Positions 36,461 to 49,364 are shown, numbered from the stretch's first letter. The stretch is 64,000 bases of DNA from Tretioscincus oriximinensis (GCA_022410635.1 JAJVDF010000410.1:452617-516616); one strand, 5' to 3'. Numbers and translations are program-made. Notes: generated by a model from the sequence alone, not told the origin.

Positions 36461-37324
36461 ATCTCACATTTAAAAGCAGACTAATGTGCTACCACTTATT
36501 GAATGGGACAACTAGTAAAGTATTTTCTGGCATTATGATTCCAATCATGGCAGAAAAACACACACAGGGCAAAACAGAACTCTTGTGATAAATATAATGA
36601 TCAGGAATTTGATCACTATTGGGGATGTCAACTTTTCATGACACAATTTTGCCACACTCAATGGAGATTCCTTGAATCAGCATTCTAAGTAATGCCGCCT
36701 TGTGCTAATGTGCATAAGACAGTGTTCTGTTTTATAAGGATTACTGTGCATTGTCTCACAACCATACACAGCCACTTCTGTTTTTAAATAGAGACAAGGA
36801 GGACAAGGCATATATTCTTTAGATTTGCCTTAGCGTGAACTATCACAATAACCTAGTCAGCTGTGATTTTACTTCAATAATACAAGGTTCTCCAAAGAAG
36901 TTTGTTGTGTTGAATGGACTATTCAGCTTGCCAGTTCTTTTACAAAGTGGTAAGATGTTCTTTTGTGAAATAATGTATTAGGAACAACTTTGTTACAAGC
37001 CAAGATTTCAGGTTCCAGCTGTTCAGTACAAACAATTGCAAACAGAAGCTGTGTTTACACATAGGGGAAGAAATCTCTTAAAGTGGCTTAAAGGATGCTT
37101 AGATACGATTCATGGGTGGTATTATTCACATAGTGGTTTACCCTTTCATGTACATTACAGCCTGGAAAAGATAAAAATAAAATACAGGATGAGAACATCT
37201 GTAATATGTGCTATCTAAAGTATCTTCGAGCCACCTTTTTATGAATGCAGAGAACAGAGTATTTTTAAAAAAACTTTCCCTATTTAAAGTTCCTGAAAAC
37301 CAGAGAAGTTACCTAAAAAAAAAA

Positions 37325-37478
37325 TCAGAGAAATAGTCATGTTAGCACTTAGAGACAATCAGGAGAAAAGAGGTTGCATCTACTTCTTCTGAAGAAGTAG
37401 ACGTGTGTATGAAAACTTATGCTACCCACTTTTCTGCTGTTAGTCTCTAAGTGCTACTAGCCCCTTTGCTGGACTAAA
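37325..37478. mobile_element. Palindromic Penelope-like element
   Basis: Inverted arms centre on cttcttctgaagaag near 37392. The right arm has CTGAAGA, GTAGACGTGTGTAT, GAAAACTTATGCTAC and tgctgttagtctctaagtgc. This copy keeps U16.1 (GCT) of the hammerhead pattern but has a weakened helix II. Confidence 0.6.
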
Positions 37479-39829
37479 AAAAAGTAAGAAAGAAAATGCA
37501 ATGATCATTACTCTTTATCCTTCCAATATGCTGTATTTTTAGAGGAAACATATCCCAGTAAATCCATCATATATATTCATTTAAATTCCATTAGCTAAAC
37601 ATATAACCTTGTTGCTGCCATTACCAACTTAGACTGCATCCATACTCTTTTTTNAAAAAAAACTAAGAGAACATGATTATGGGGTATTTGTCTCATGTAA
37701 TTGTGGGAATCCAGCAGTGGTAGTGTTAGAAAATGCTGTCATTACACTTTTTCTTGCTAGTATTTTTATGCAGCTTGTTCCATGAAGGTGCCATGCGAAC
37801 ATCACTTGTGAGAACTTCTGAGACTTGTTGAGACCACAGTCCTGCCCGTCAGTGACAGCAGAGGCTAGGAAGATGATAATTTCATTCAAATGTATTCTAG
37901 AAAAAGCAATGGTGGAATTAAAAAATCCAACTTGCAGGCTGGCAAAATTCAGATGAGTTTAAAAGTGGGGGGGGGTTCTCCCCCTCCTTGAATTTCCCCA
38001 CCTAGCAAAAAAGGGAACCAGCTAACAATGACAGAAGGAATACATAATACCCAATCCCAAGCTATAATCTACAGCTGGGTTTCCTGGGAAATGTAGGCAA
38101 ATTTATGGGAAGGAAAAGGTTTCACTTTGAGCTTATGGATGGCCAGCAATGCACACGTTCTCTATGGCATTAATGTCTGGATGTATGCATAAATGCTTTC
38201 TGATGGAACCTTATTCTGGATACCCTGAATACCTGCCCCCCACATACTAGAGTGCAGAATACGGAAGTTCTCATCTGGGCCACGCCCTTGTTTGTAACAG
38301 CATATAGATGCCATCCAGATTCAGCATCTGGGTTTTATAATGCAGTGCAGAAAGGAGGATGATTTCTAAACTCATGAGAAATTTCTCCAATGAAGTATTT
38401 GCTATATATTTTATATTCAAGTTACAGGGATAATAATGAGGAAGGGGTGACAACAATAGACATGCTATTAAGAGACAAATCCCAAAGTTACATCATGTGA
38501 TCTATAAAACCATTGGATACTTCTGTCACAGGGATGAAGAATCAATTTATATATATATCTCAAGATGTTCAGTAAGCTCTATCTGCTAAGCTACCAGCCA
38601 TCAATTACAACAATTTCCAAAAAGAAATTGCTTCCCCCATTTAGGATTAAGATTAAGAAATATACTGCACAAAAACACAGATAAACTTTTTCATTACAGA
38701 CTTGTCAGATGAACTGAACTGTATGTTGCATTACCACTTCAATCACATATGACGCTGGATGGATTTTGAAGCTACATTCCGAAGCTTTTCATAGGCTATG
38801 TTGGTAATTACTTAATTTAAAGCAGGAACATTAACTCTTCTTACTTCTGCCCAACATTTCAAGTTATTTTAAATTATCACATAAAGAAAATCTGAAATGC
38901 TATACAAACATTGCCATAAGTAATTTTGATCAATACTTAGGGTGCATTCAGGTGAAGTATTTTTAGTACAATTATTATGCAAATAGGTATATGACAACAG
39001 AGGTTTGAGTGGGAGAATTGGTGAAACTGCATGAATACATGAAGCAGATATTTTAGGATCTAACTACCAAATCAGTAGAAATATGTCATGTGGGTGAAGC
39101 CTTTGTCAAAAATGCCCTTTAGAGAAGGGAGATGAAATTTGAAAGGATTTCTCTCTCTTGAGATAGGTGGCTTCCTGGACTCTTGTTTTGCTCAATTAAT
39201 TTTACATCCAGAATAATATGTTTCTGACTGCTTCTCCCTCAACTTATTTTCAATGTCAACTTCCTCCATTTATTTTCAATGCCATGTCTTCTAAATGCCA
39301 TTCCATACAATAACATAAAATGTGTGTGGCTATATTCATATTTAAATCTTCACTCTCACACATGCCACAAAATGTGGATAGACAGATAAATTCACTCCTA
39401 TTTTGCTCCTATCTAATACATTTCTGTCATATCTTTGAGAAGCCTTTCATACACTGGAAGGTTAGGATACAAAATTATGTGTAGTAGTGATCTATGTATA
39501 TTAATCAGTATTATAGCCATACCAGTTTATCCATATGTAGACTGGATTTGAGTGAAGCATGGAGATAGTTACAAGGAACACATGAAACAAGGAATGTTAC
39601 TTTTCACAATGATAACTTTTTTTACTGTTCAACTCATTAATACCTGGGAAAGGGCTTTCTCTGTGATAAGACCACAAGTTGTGGAATTCTCTCCCCTCTG
39701 AGATGTGTCAGGGACCCATCTATGCTGTACACATTTAGATGCCTTGTGGAGACAAACTTATTCCCCCTCACTTTCAGCTGAGCCAAAAGTTCCCATCTCT
39801 TTGAAGACATTGTTCTACTTTTAGTTGTT

Positions 39830-39920
39830 ATATTTTAATCTGTTTTATTTTTATTTTTTATGCCCTGAGACCTTCAGGTATAGGGCAGAATATAAATGTA
39901 AGGAAATAAATAAATACAGA
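39830..39920 (+). mobile_element. L2-type LINE/SINE 3' tail
   Basis: ttatgccctgagaccttcag and gtatagggcagaatataaat, ending AAATAAATAAATA. Confidence 0.7.
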
Positions 39921-40102
39921 CAGCACCTACTACAGCAATTTCAGGACAAGGAAATTAACAGTGAACTAGCAAGGTAAGTTTAGAAAGAACTTAGGGCCCT
40001 GTTCCTCCACCTGTACAATACCCTTTATCTGCAGAATACAGTGAAAATACAACTTACATATAAACTGCCTATACATGAACCACATTATAGAACACATTTT
40101 TA

Positions 40103-40186
40103 ATATACTGCTCAAAACAATTAAGGGAACACTTTAACATAACAGTGTATGTTAAAGTGTTCCCTTAATTGTTTTGAGCAGTATAT
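40103..40186. mobile_element. Mariner-type palindromic MITE remnant
   Basis: Perfect 38-bp inverted arms (40103-40140, 40149-40186) around an 8-bp loop AACAGTGT. The arms begin ATATACTGCTCAAAACAATT, the terminal repeat of a widespread vertebrate mariner-type family, with TA at each edge. The element has lost its interior. Confidence 0.8.
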
Positions 40187-43100
40187 ATAATCTCCTTGGA
40201 ACTCAAAACACAGCACACTGTACAATTCATCAGAAAATCCTCAAAAACACAATCTGCCTCCAAGTTAAATTCCTCGTTTCCATTCTCATTTCACAAGGAA
40301 CCAACAAACGATTTTTTCCTTTTCTCTAATTTTCATTCGGATTTCAACGCTCTCATCCAGCTCTCCAATTAAAACTGAACAAGAGAATGCTTCACAAACT
40401 TCATCAGTGGAAAAAAATAAAGAAAAGAAACCATGCACAGAAAAGATATTGGCCATGTAAGAAAATAATAATAAAAATCAAGTAACGCTCATAAATGTTC
40501 AAAATAGAAAAAAGGGGGAGGATGATACAGGGAAAATAAGGCTGCTTCCTGACAAGTAAGTGGAAAATGCAAGATCTTGATTAGATTCTGCAATTGTCCA
40601 TTATCAACCTTGCAAAAATATTGGGCAAAATTGCTTTTTCTAGAACAGACAACACAAGCTATGTTGGCATTGCCAAGGATACATGTGAAAATCCACATCG
40701 AACCACAGGATAATCATAGATTTTAGGTCCTACCTGAATCCAGTCTAACTTTACATGTACTTTTTGCATGGTCTGTTATTAACAAATCTCAATTTCTCAA
40801 AATGTTTTTGGGTTTATAAGGTGCATTTACTTATTTCACTATAAGTAAATTGGATATTCCAGAGTAAAACACTGACTGTTTTGTTTGGAATATTCGTACT
40901 TTAATCTGGAATATATAACTGCAATGGAATAAATAAATGACATTTGGATGCTTATAATTGTATATTAACTGTACCATGTCTTGTAACAAGGAAGAGAGCC
41001 ATGATAAAAAATCTAACAAAAGACTTACCTATCAAAATGAGTCCATAATCATTTTTTCTGCCAGGATAGACAGAATTAGTCAGTGGACTTATTTTATAGC
41101 ATTACTGCAAAGCATGTGAACAAGGGATCCATCTTTGATTGATGCCCATTGTGAATATGTAAAAATGGCTTCCAATTATTATTTGGTAGCTGAAAAACAC
41201 TATCACGACTAATCATTGTCTTATGCTCCATCCACTACAATTTTCATTTTCAAATTATTGGACTTCAGTCCAATATCCAAAGGAGAATCAGGGGCCTTGT
41301 CTTCTATAGTTTTGAAGTCTCCATTTAGTCTAATTAAGGACTGAGCAAGTAATGGATATGTCAGTATACCACATTCTCTCTAGTACTTGATCCAGACAGT
41401 CATGGCAGCTGTATGTAAAGCTAGTGAACTTTTGAAGAAACCTTTCCTCATGTTGGGATTGATTAGAGTCCTTATGGAGGCAATATTATATATGGGGATT
41501 AGTACACTCAGGTACCATTAATTTTCTAGATTCATCTGCAGAGAGACACAAGTCCTTAATATTATTTTATATAATTTTCTGTTCCTTCCCATATAAATAA
41601 ACCAAGTCTTCTTTTTAAACAATCTCAACATTGTTTTCAACATTCAATATTTAGTTACTTTGACTGTGACCCCAATTATTTCAAGCAGGGAAACTTAGCT
41701 AATCAATTCAGTCAAACTGCATTTTTGAAAGTAACAGAATGTGAACTTAGCAAAGGAAATGCTGGATATACTGTATGAACCGTGTTTCTTTCCTTTTGAC
41801 CTCATGCTTATATTCATGGATATAACTTTCAGTTTATTTATGACTTATTTATATCGCTCTTTTAAGGAAATTTTAAACAGTTGCTTAAAAAAAATCCAAA
41901 ATTCAGTTTTATTCTAGATAATAATGATGACGATAAACTACTTCCAATCTATTTTGTTCACGTAATAAATTTTCAAGAATCTTCTCATTGCCTCAAATTA
42001 CCTGTGAAGATAAATTCCTCTGTATTAGATTCCTCAGAATTTCCCATATTAATTTGCTTAAGAATGCCAAGTTTTTATTTGGAAAAGAATAGTGAGAAAA
42101 AATAAACTTATACTATAAATTAAGAGATGAACTTAAGATAACAATGAAACAAAGGTTGTCTAGGGAAAGGTTTATTTTGAATTCAGTCTGGCTTATGGTA
42201 GGGATCCCTGTTCCTGACAAATTGCTATATGATCACTGATGTATATGTGGAAATTTGTTGATAGGAATCAGTAATTGTAGAGTGTTGAATAAAAGATAGA
42301 GGAAGGTATGCAAATTGTTGCCTTTCAGCAAAAGTACCTTTTGAATTTTGTGTGACTTACAAGCACACCTAATTTCCATGCAGTCAACTGTCAGGAGCAG
42401 AAGTTTCCAGAGGCTTCCAGAGGCTGTTCTGATGGAGACTGAGGATGAAGAGGCTTTGCTTAATGTCTGCAAATCCCTGTGGCAGGGTTGTTAGATTGTT
42501 TGGACCTTAGCAAGGCAAGTGGCTTGCCAGCAATGCCAGCACTATGCATTTGGCACTTTTCAGAGGGGTTGTGGGTCTCAAAATAGTCTCGGGAGAGGAT
42601 GGGAGCCCAACCTATGAACATTTACAGTTGGCTGAATCCTTGACATTAACAGCAACAATGCTGGAAATTCAAATGGATGCTATCACTGGAAGATAGAAAT
42701 CTGCATACTTTATTCCATATTTCATTCCATGCCTCAAGTGACCACAAATCTCCATCATCAGGGCTGCTTATCATAGCAATATTGTTTTCCTTGCCTTATC
42801 AAATGTTTGATTCAGTGATTGAGGAGAGAAGAATACTCAATCACCAGTAGGATGTTGTCTGAGAAGACATTGTATTTACTCCCTGTTCCTTTAGTCCTTT
42901 CTAAAAAAATTCTGACTTTTCTAGAAATTTGTAAAGTCCAAGCTCAAAAACTCAATCATGTTTGTGTGTTGTGTCAGGAAATTTGGCCAAACAAAAACTC
43001 CCTCACAAACATGTACAATTTAATTGAACAGTTTGAATTTGCTGTATATTTCCTTTGAAAAAGAGGTTTTTAATGGGGGAAATGTTCTTATTACTTTTGA

Positions 43101-43445
43101 AAAAGTTTGAAGTGGAATACAAATGGCTATTTGTTTGATTAAATTTGTTCAATTTTAAAAAAAAGTGTTCAGTTTGGTGGCACACGAAAAACACATTTTT
43201 TATTCATGTACATCCCTACAGTCTTCTTTCTCAAAGAAAACCTGCATTCAGGGCTGTATTTTGGATGTATGACGCTCCTGGGCAGTAAAAATATATTACC
43301 ACCATCACCCCTGCTGCGAGTTTTCTGACAAGAATTAGAAAAAAAAAATACAAAACAATTTTATTTTATTTTTTACCAAGGGGGAGGGTGTCTTCAGGTG
43401 CTTGTTCCAGTTGCCTGAGCCTTTTAGCAGCACTGCAGTGTATAC

Positions 43446-43478
<33 letters not shown>

Positions 43479-43525
43479 NCATCATCATCATCATCAATAA
43501 TAAATAAATAAATAAATAATAATAT
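43446..43525. repeat. (ATC)n then (AATA)n microsatellites
   Basis: About 50 bp of ATC units with an uncalled base at 43479, followed by AATA units. Confidence 0.93.
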
Positions 43526-44005
43526 ATTTTTTAATTTTTTCTCTTTTCTTTTTTACTAGGGGAGGGTGCCCCCCATTATGCTGCCCTGAGCAGCGGAACA
43601 GGTTACTCTCCCTTAAAATACAGGCCTCCCTACATTAACCCCTTTTGGTTTCTACATGGGAGATCTTCTAAAGAAGAATGATAGTACTATGAGACAATTA
43701 GAACTGTACAGTATGGATGTATTCAGATAGTTGTCACAATATTATTCTACTAGTAGAATTAGCTTTATAAACTCATCTGAACAGCAAAGAAGGCAGTGTG
43801 CATGTGCAAATGCCAATAATAATGAATGCAAATGCATGGACAATACCAATTGGATATTTCATGCTGGAAAATACCCAGTTGTGGCCATGACAGACAGCGG
43901 TAAGTAGTAGGGAAGCAGGTGATCATCATATATTTCATAGGATAATAGAGTCGGAAGGGACCTCCAGGGTCATCGAGTCCAACCCCCTGCTCAATGCAGG
44001 ATTCA

Positions 44006-45754
44006 TTAAACCATCCCAGACAGATGACTGTCCAGTCTCTGTTTGATAACTTGCAGGGAAGGCAAACTCACCACCCCTGTGGCAAACTGTTCCACTGGTT
44101 TATCACCCTGACTGTTAGAAAGTTTTTTTCTGATATCTAATCTAAATCTACTCCCTTGCAGTTTCATTCCATTGTTTCTAGTCCTTTCATGTGCTAATGA
44201 GAACAATGTTGATCCCTCTGCTCTGTGACAGCCCTTCAGATATTTGTAGACAGCTATCAAGTCTCCTCTCAGTCTTCTCTTTTGCAGACTAAACATCCCT
44301 AGATCCTTTAATCGTTCCTCATAGGACATGGTTTCCAGACCACTCACCATCCTTGTAACTCTCTTTTGTACTTGCTCTAGTTTATCAATGTCCTTTTTAA
44401 ATTGGGCCCCCCAGAACTGAACACAGTATTCCAAGTGTGGTCGTACCAAAGTACTGTNGAGAGGAATAATNACTTCACNTGAGCGAGATTCTATGCCCCT
44501 CTTGATACATCCCAGGATTGTGTTTGCCTTTTTNGCAGCTGCTTCACACTGTTGACTCATGTTTAATCTGTGATCTACCAAAACACCCAGATCCTTCTCA
44601 CCTGTGCTGCTGTTCAGACATATTCCTCCCATTCTATACGTGCTGTTTTCATTATTTTTGCCCAGATGTAGGATCTTGCATTTCTCTCTGTTAAATTCCA
44701 TTCTGTTAGTTTCAGCCCATTGTTCAAGTTTGTCTAGATCTTTTTGAATCCTATCTCTACCTTGTTTAGTATTAGCAACACCGCCTATTTTTGTGTCATC
44801 AGCAAATTTGATAAGTTTTCCTTCAATTCCTTCATCTAGATCATTTATAAATATGTTAAATAGCACTGGGCCTAGGACAGATCCTTGAGGTACCCCACTT
44901 GAAACATTCTTTCAATTGGATGTGCAACCGTTTATTATCACTCTTTGAGTCCTATCACTAAGCCAGTTTTCAATCCATCTAACTGTTGCTTTGTCAATCC
45001 CGTACTTTACCATTTTTTCAATAAGGATGGAATGAGATACTTTGTCAAATGCCTTACTGAAGTCGAGATATACCACATCTACTGCATTTCCCTGATCAAC
45101 CCATTTGGTAATTCTATCATAGAAGGAAATTAGATTAGTCTGGCATGACTTGCTTGTTACAAATCCATGTTGGCGCTGATTAATTACTGTATTCATATCG
45201 AAGTGCTGGCATACATGCTGCTTTATAACTTGTTCAAGGAGCTTTCCTGGTATTGAAGTCAGACTCACAGGCCATGAATTTTCAAAGATCACTGCAAGTG
45301 GTTCCGCTATTACTTCTGCTAGTTCCTTCAGTACCCTGGGATGTATTTCATCTGGGCCTGGAGATTTGAATTCATTTAAATTAGCTAAGAGTTCCCTCAC
45401 CTTTTCTCTGTCTATTAAGTGTTTTGATTCTTTTGTTCCTTCAATAGCAGAATAAAGGCCAGCTGTTGTTGTATGTCCTTTTTCAGAAAAAACAGTTGCA
45501 AAATAAGTGTTCAGAAGTTCAGCTTTCTCAGTATTGTTTTTGATCATTTCACCATTTTCCCTCTGTAGAACTCCTATAGCATCTTTAGCTTTTCTTTTTC
45601 TTTTGACGTACACCCAAAACCCTTTATTATTGCTTTTTACATTCCTTGCAAGACTCAGTTCGTATTCAGCTTTAGCTTTTCTGACACTTGCCCTACAATT
45701 ACTGCAGACTGCCTTATATTCTTCCTTAGAAATGTCCCCCTTCTTCCATTTCAT
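44006..45754 (-). pseudogene. CR1 ORF2 reverse transcriptase domain, broken
   Basis: One reading frame from 45754 to 44006 with a single stop (TGA, 44914-44912, where Trp is expected). RT motifs seen: EFKSPGPDEIHPRVLKEL, PVSLTSIPGKLLEQVIKQH, QRQHGFVTSKSCQTNL, VYLDFSKAFDKVSHSI, SGVPQGSVLGP and the catalytic KFADDTKIGG. Between ENSW and PVSLTS (near 45271) about 30 residues are missing in frame; compare 63380-63480, where the corresponding DWKVANVTPIFKKG segment is present. Near the C terminus a run of seven T (44123-44129) shifts the frame, and a 1-base deletion near 44080 restores it, scrambling about 16 residues. The copy at 51857-52132 keeps that stretch. Confidence 0.88.
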
Positions 45755-45773
45755 AAACAGTATTTTTTCCTTT

Positions 45774-46742
45774 TTAGTAAGTTATTAAGATTTGGTTCAA
45801 CCACAGTGGCCTCCTTAGATGCTTCCCGTGTTTTCTTCTTTGGGGAATTGTTAAAGATTGGGCTTCTAGAATCTCATTTTGCAAGATTTCCCATTCTTCT
45901 TGGACATTTCTGTCCTTTAAGACTTCCAACCATTGGATTCTTCCTACCCTCCTTCTGAGTCCATCAAAATCTGCTCTTCTGAAATCTAGTTTTGAAGTCT
46001 GAGTCCTCTCAGGTCTTCCTCCCTTTGTTATGTAGAATTCAATTATTGCATGACCACTGCAGGCCAAGGTCCCAGCCACTCTTACTTCCTCAACCATCTC
46101 CTCCTTGTTGGTAAGAATTAGATCCAGGATAGTGGATCCTCTTGTTTTTTCTTCCACTTTTTGGCAGATAAAATTATCAGCTAGAGAAGATAAAAATTTA
46201 GTAGACCCGTGAGTTTTGCCCGAGATAGATTCCCAGCAAATGTCTGGATAGTTAAAATCTCCTATAATCACTGTATCATGTTTATTTGAGAGCATAGTTA
46301 TCTGATGTAGGAAGAGTTCATCTATATCTTCTGTTTGTCCAGGAGGCCTATAATAAACTCCCACGATGGTGTCCTTTCTGTTTTTCTCTCCTTGTATTCT
46401 TACCCAGACGGTTTCTACTGAGCTTCCATTTTCTGAAACTTGAACCCCTGAGGAGGTATATGTTTCCCTAACATACAACGCGACACCACCTCCCCTTTTG
46501 TGAAGTCTGTTTCTTTTAAATAAGTTGTAACCTCTAAGCTTTGTATTCCAATCATGTGTCTCATCCCACCAGGTTTCAGTGATACCTATGACATCATATT
46601 TATTTTCCTGTATTAACATCTCCAATTCTTCTTGTTTGTTTCCCATGCTATGTGCATTGGTGTAGAAGCATTTTAGTTTGTGATTTAGCTTGTCTTCTCT
46701 GGGTTTCTCCCAAACATTTTGCCTTTGTTCTTTTCTTTTCAT
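45774..46742 (-). pseudogene. CR1 ORF2 endonuclease domain (APE type), inactive
   Basis: 322 open codons of an exonuclease-endonuclease-phosphatase domain that nicks target DNA for LINE integration. Motifs in order: CFYTNAHSMGNKQEELE, VIGITETWWDE (catalytic Glu), GGGVALYVRE, VGVYYRPP, IIGDFNYPDICWE and LILTNKEEM. The terminal SDH motif reads SGH (Asp codon changed to Gly, 46053-46055), removing a catalytic residue. The frame is lost near 45775-45790, just before the RT linker, so endonuclease and RT are no longer joined. The start Met is arbitrary; the true ORF2 start is truncated. Confidence 0.85.
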
Positions 46743-46744
46743 TT

Positions 46745-46925
46745 GTTTATTTTATTTACATTTTTATACCACCCTATACCCAAAGGTCTCAGGGTGGTTA
46801 AGAATAAAAACACAGCATGTTAAAAACAACCCCATCTAAAAATTGGGGGTGGGTCAGCAGTTTTCTCAGCAAAGGCCAGGCCAAAGAGGTCCCTGTGATA
46901 TTATGTGATATTTCCTTGTTGTGAA
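46745..46925 (-). mobile_element. L2-type LINE/SINE 3' region
   Basis: ttttataccaccctataccc, aaaggtctcagggtggttaa, then cagcagttttctcagcaaag and ccaggccaaagaggt, the same order as at 51520-51680. Adjoins the 5' break of the CR1 element. Confidence 0.7.
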
Positions 46926-46954
46926 ATATTCAAATGACACCTAGGGGGGGGGTT

Positions 46955-47115
46955 ATTTAATTTATTTTATTTATTTATACTTATACCCCGCCCTATACCC
47001 GAAGGTCTCAGGGTGGTAAAAACAGTAAAACATCACTACAAAAGTTAAAACTGTATAAAACAATATTTAAAAGTAGGGATAGAGATGACATTACTTCAGC
47101 CAAAGGCCAGGAATA
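46955..47115 (-). mobile_element. L2-type LINE/SINE 3' region, second copy
   Basis: ataccccgccctatacccga and aggtctcagggtggtaaaaa, ending at ttcagccaaaggccagg. Confidence 0.7.
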
Positions 47116-47934
47116 ACAAAGGTTTCTTACAGTTCTTATTTCTTTAAAAATGTTTAGATGAAGATAAGTATTAGTTTGAGTAATTCTGCAGCTGAATTTT
47201 CTAGTAAACTGCTCCAAGGAAAGATAAAACTACAACAAGGATATAAATAAAATGGGAAAATAATTTTTGTGTGCGTTTTTTTCAATAATGAAAATATGTG
47301 AAGAACGAATCACAAAAGTCTCCTGTTCTTGATTTGTTTAAAAAAATCCATAAAACAATCATTTATGAGGTTGCCTGTAAATTTTAGTTTAAGTAGAGTG
47401 GAACATTCTGTTGAGAATGTATGTTAGCAATAAAGGCAGGCTTGACTGAGATGATGAGCTTTGATTCTTTAATGTGACCTCTTCTCCACAGTACAAAGTA
47501 GAAATCAATCACATATAATAATATATTTTCGATTACTGAGGGGGAACTATCAGCAAATGGCTCAGACCATAATTAGACATTAGATCTGCAAGGAACAGTC
47601 TCTTTCTCTACCTCCTTGTATTATGTTAATAGAAGAGTAATCCCTAAATCAGGATAAATGAGACATACTTGTATTTTCAATGAATGTAGGAACAAACAGT
47701 TCACCCTTGTCCCCAAAACATTCATTTTTGCAGTTCAGTATGATATATTTTCATTCTAAGGTTTCTTTTGTTCTATAAAAACATATATAGGCCACATTTC
47801 TTTAGAAGAACACACTGTTCACTTAAGTGAAGTAGTCAGCCCTTTGGTTTCTACATAGTTCATTATTCTGGATATGTCTATTGCTTGCAGAAATGCAAAT
47901 AGACAAGTAGATGAGAAGGATTCTACCTTGTGAA

Positions 47935-48267
47935 TAGGATTGCCATATTTTGGCAGCCCAAAACCAGGACCTCTCTTCTGCCTGTTTCACCACAAGCGTC
48001 CGTCTGTGTGTGTGCGCATGCGCGTAACTGCTCCAATGCTGGAGGCGAGGTTTCGCGCACCTGCTAGTGCGCCAACTCGCCTCTAGCAGAGGAAAAATGC
48101 CTGGGTTTGTGACAGGAGAACAGGACCCCGGAAAGCAATGCCGGCCCGCAGCCATCAGCTCTGACAGCTACTTTGCCTTTAAAATCCTGTATTTTTACAT
48201 TCCCCGACTATATTTTAGACCCCCAAACTGGGATTGTCCCGCTTTCCCGGGATGTATGGCAACCCTA
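47935..48267. mobile_element. hAT-type non-autonomous transposon, 333 bp
   Basis: Termini TAGGATTGCCATAT and (complement of the right end) TAGGGTTGCCATAC. They are flanked by a perfect 8-bp duplication CTTGTGAA (47927-47934, 48268-48275), the hAT hallmark. The interior is CpG-rich (gcgcatgcgcgtaactgctc). ORFs inside are not transposase. Confidence 0.88.
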
Positions 48268-48637
48268 CTTGTGAATGACTGAGTTCTTTGCAATGCAGCT
48301 AAACAGAATATCCAAATACATTAGTCGAGAACTACTAAAGTTGAGAACTCGTAAAGGACATTCCCTCGCTCCTTTTCAAATCCTTCCTTTGGTCTCCTGC
48401 AAATAAATCACCATCTATTTTAGTATAGGAATGTATATACTTACACTTGTATCACACCCTATATTCAAAGGTCTTAGGATTTATATTTTTTGGATCAGGG
48501 CTAGTCATGCTCATAAAGATATAGATTCCTAAATTGTGAGCTTGAAAAATGAGGACTACCTGTACTCAAATGTGATATTAACAGACTGGAAGGAGAGCAA
48601 GATTGAAACAATGAAGCCAGCCCAGAAATATAGGCAC

Positions 48638-48681
<44 letters not shown>
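48638..48681. repeat. (ATG)n microsatellite
   Basis: About 14 perfect units. Gives a poly-His ORF on minus. Confidence 0.95.
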
Positions 48682-49074
48682 AAAAACCTTTAGACAATGG
48701 AATCTTTTTTAACTGTCTAGACTTTCTGTGGTTGAAATCAGTGGGTTTAGAAGACTCAGGCTGCGTGCACACAGCTATTTTATTCCTCAATCAGCACGAG
48801 ATGAGGAAGGTTCTGGCACACTGGTTAAGCGTGTTTCAGCAGTCATCTCACAATAAACGTCATTTATCCTGGAATAAACTATTGCTGGGATAATCAGGCA
48901 TCATTGCAGAGAACCTCCGAAATCTCGCAGCCAACCTCCATCATCTCATAACCAACCCCCCTCCTCTCCCGTGTGAATATTAGTGCAAGAGACAGGAGGG
49001 GAGAGATGACAGGAGGAAGCGCCACCTCCTTGCTTCAGCAGAGAAATCTGCCCACCTTTTGCTAAGTCCTGGCT

Positions 49075-49364
49075 GCCCTCCGCCTGCTTTTGGGGGGCTG
49101 CCGCCTGCAGATCAGCTCTGCGAAGTGATGAGCAGGATGTCATCACTGTCAAATGATTTGGTTGAGGCGAGGAGGAGGAGGTGGGGACGTTGACAGGACA
49201 TCTGTCAATGTTCCCCTTCATTTCGCTGAGTTGATTTCCAGGTAGCAGCCCCTGAAAGCAGACAGAGGGCAGCCTGGGCTGTGACATGCAGCCGGCTCTG
49301 CAGCACTGCTTTGGCTTCCAGCCAGCCCTCCGCCTGCTTTGGGTGGCTGCTGCCTGAAGATCAG
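49075..49364. repeat. GC-rich direct duplication, about 40-bp units
   Basis: 49075-49115 and 49325-49364 share gccctccgcctgcttt, then gctgc, gcctg and agatcag, with the intervening 210 bp also GC-rich (gcagcctgggctgtgacatg). The region 48760-49400 looks like one degraded element without recognisable ends. Confidence 0.5.

Larger units (their letters stand above)
43931..46744 (-). mobile_element. CR1-type LINE, 2.8 kb, 5' truncated, most of ORF2
   Basis: The 3'-UTR end at 43931-44005 carries gagtcggaagggacctccag and worn (ATTCTATG)-like octamers. ORF2 follows to 46742, where it meets another repeat, so the 5' part of the element is missing. It contains endonuclease and reverse transcriptase described under the two pseudogene entries. 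Uncalled bases at 44458, 44471, 44479 and 44534 fall inside it. Confidence 0.93.

Noticed and set aside
45507..45788. Plus-strand ORF of 93 codons
   Set aside because: Antisense to the CR1 reverse transcriptase.
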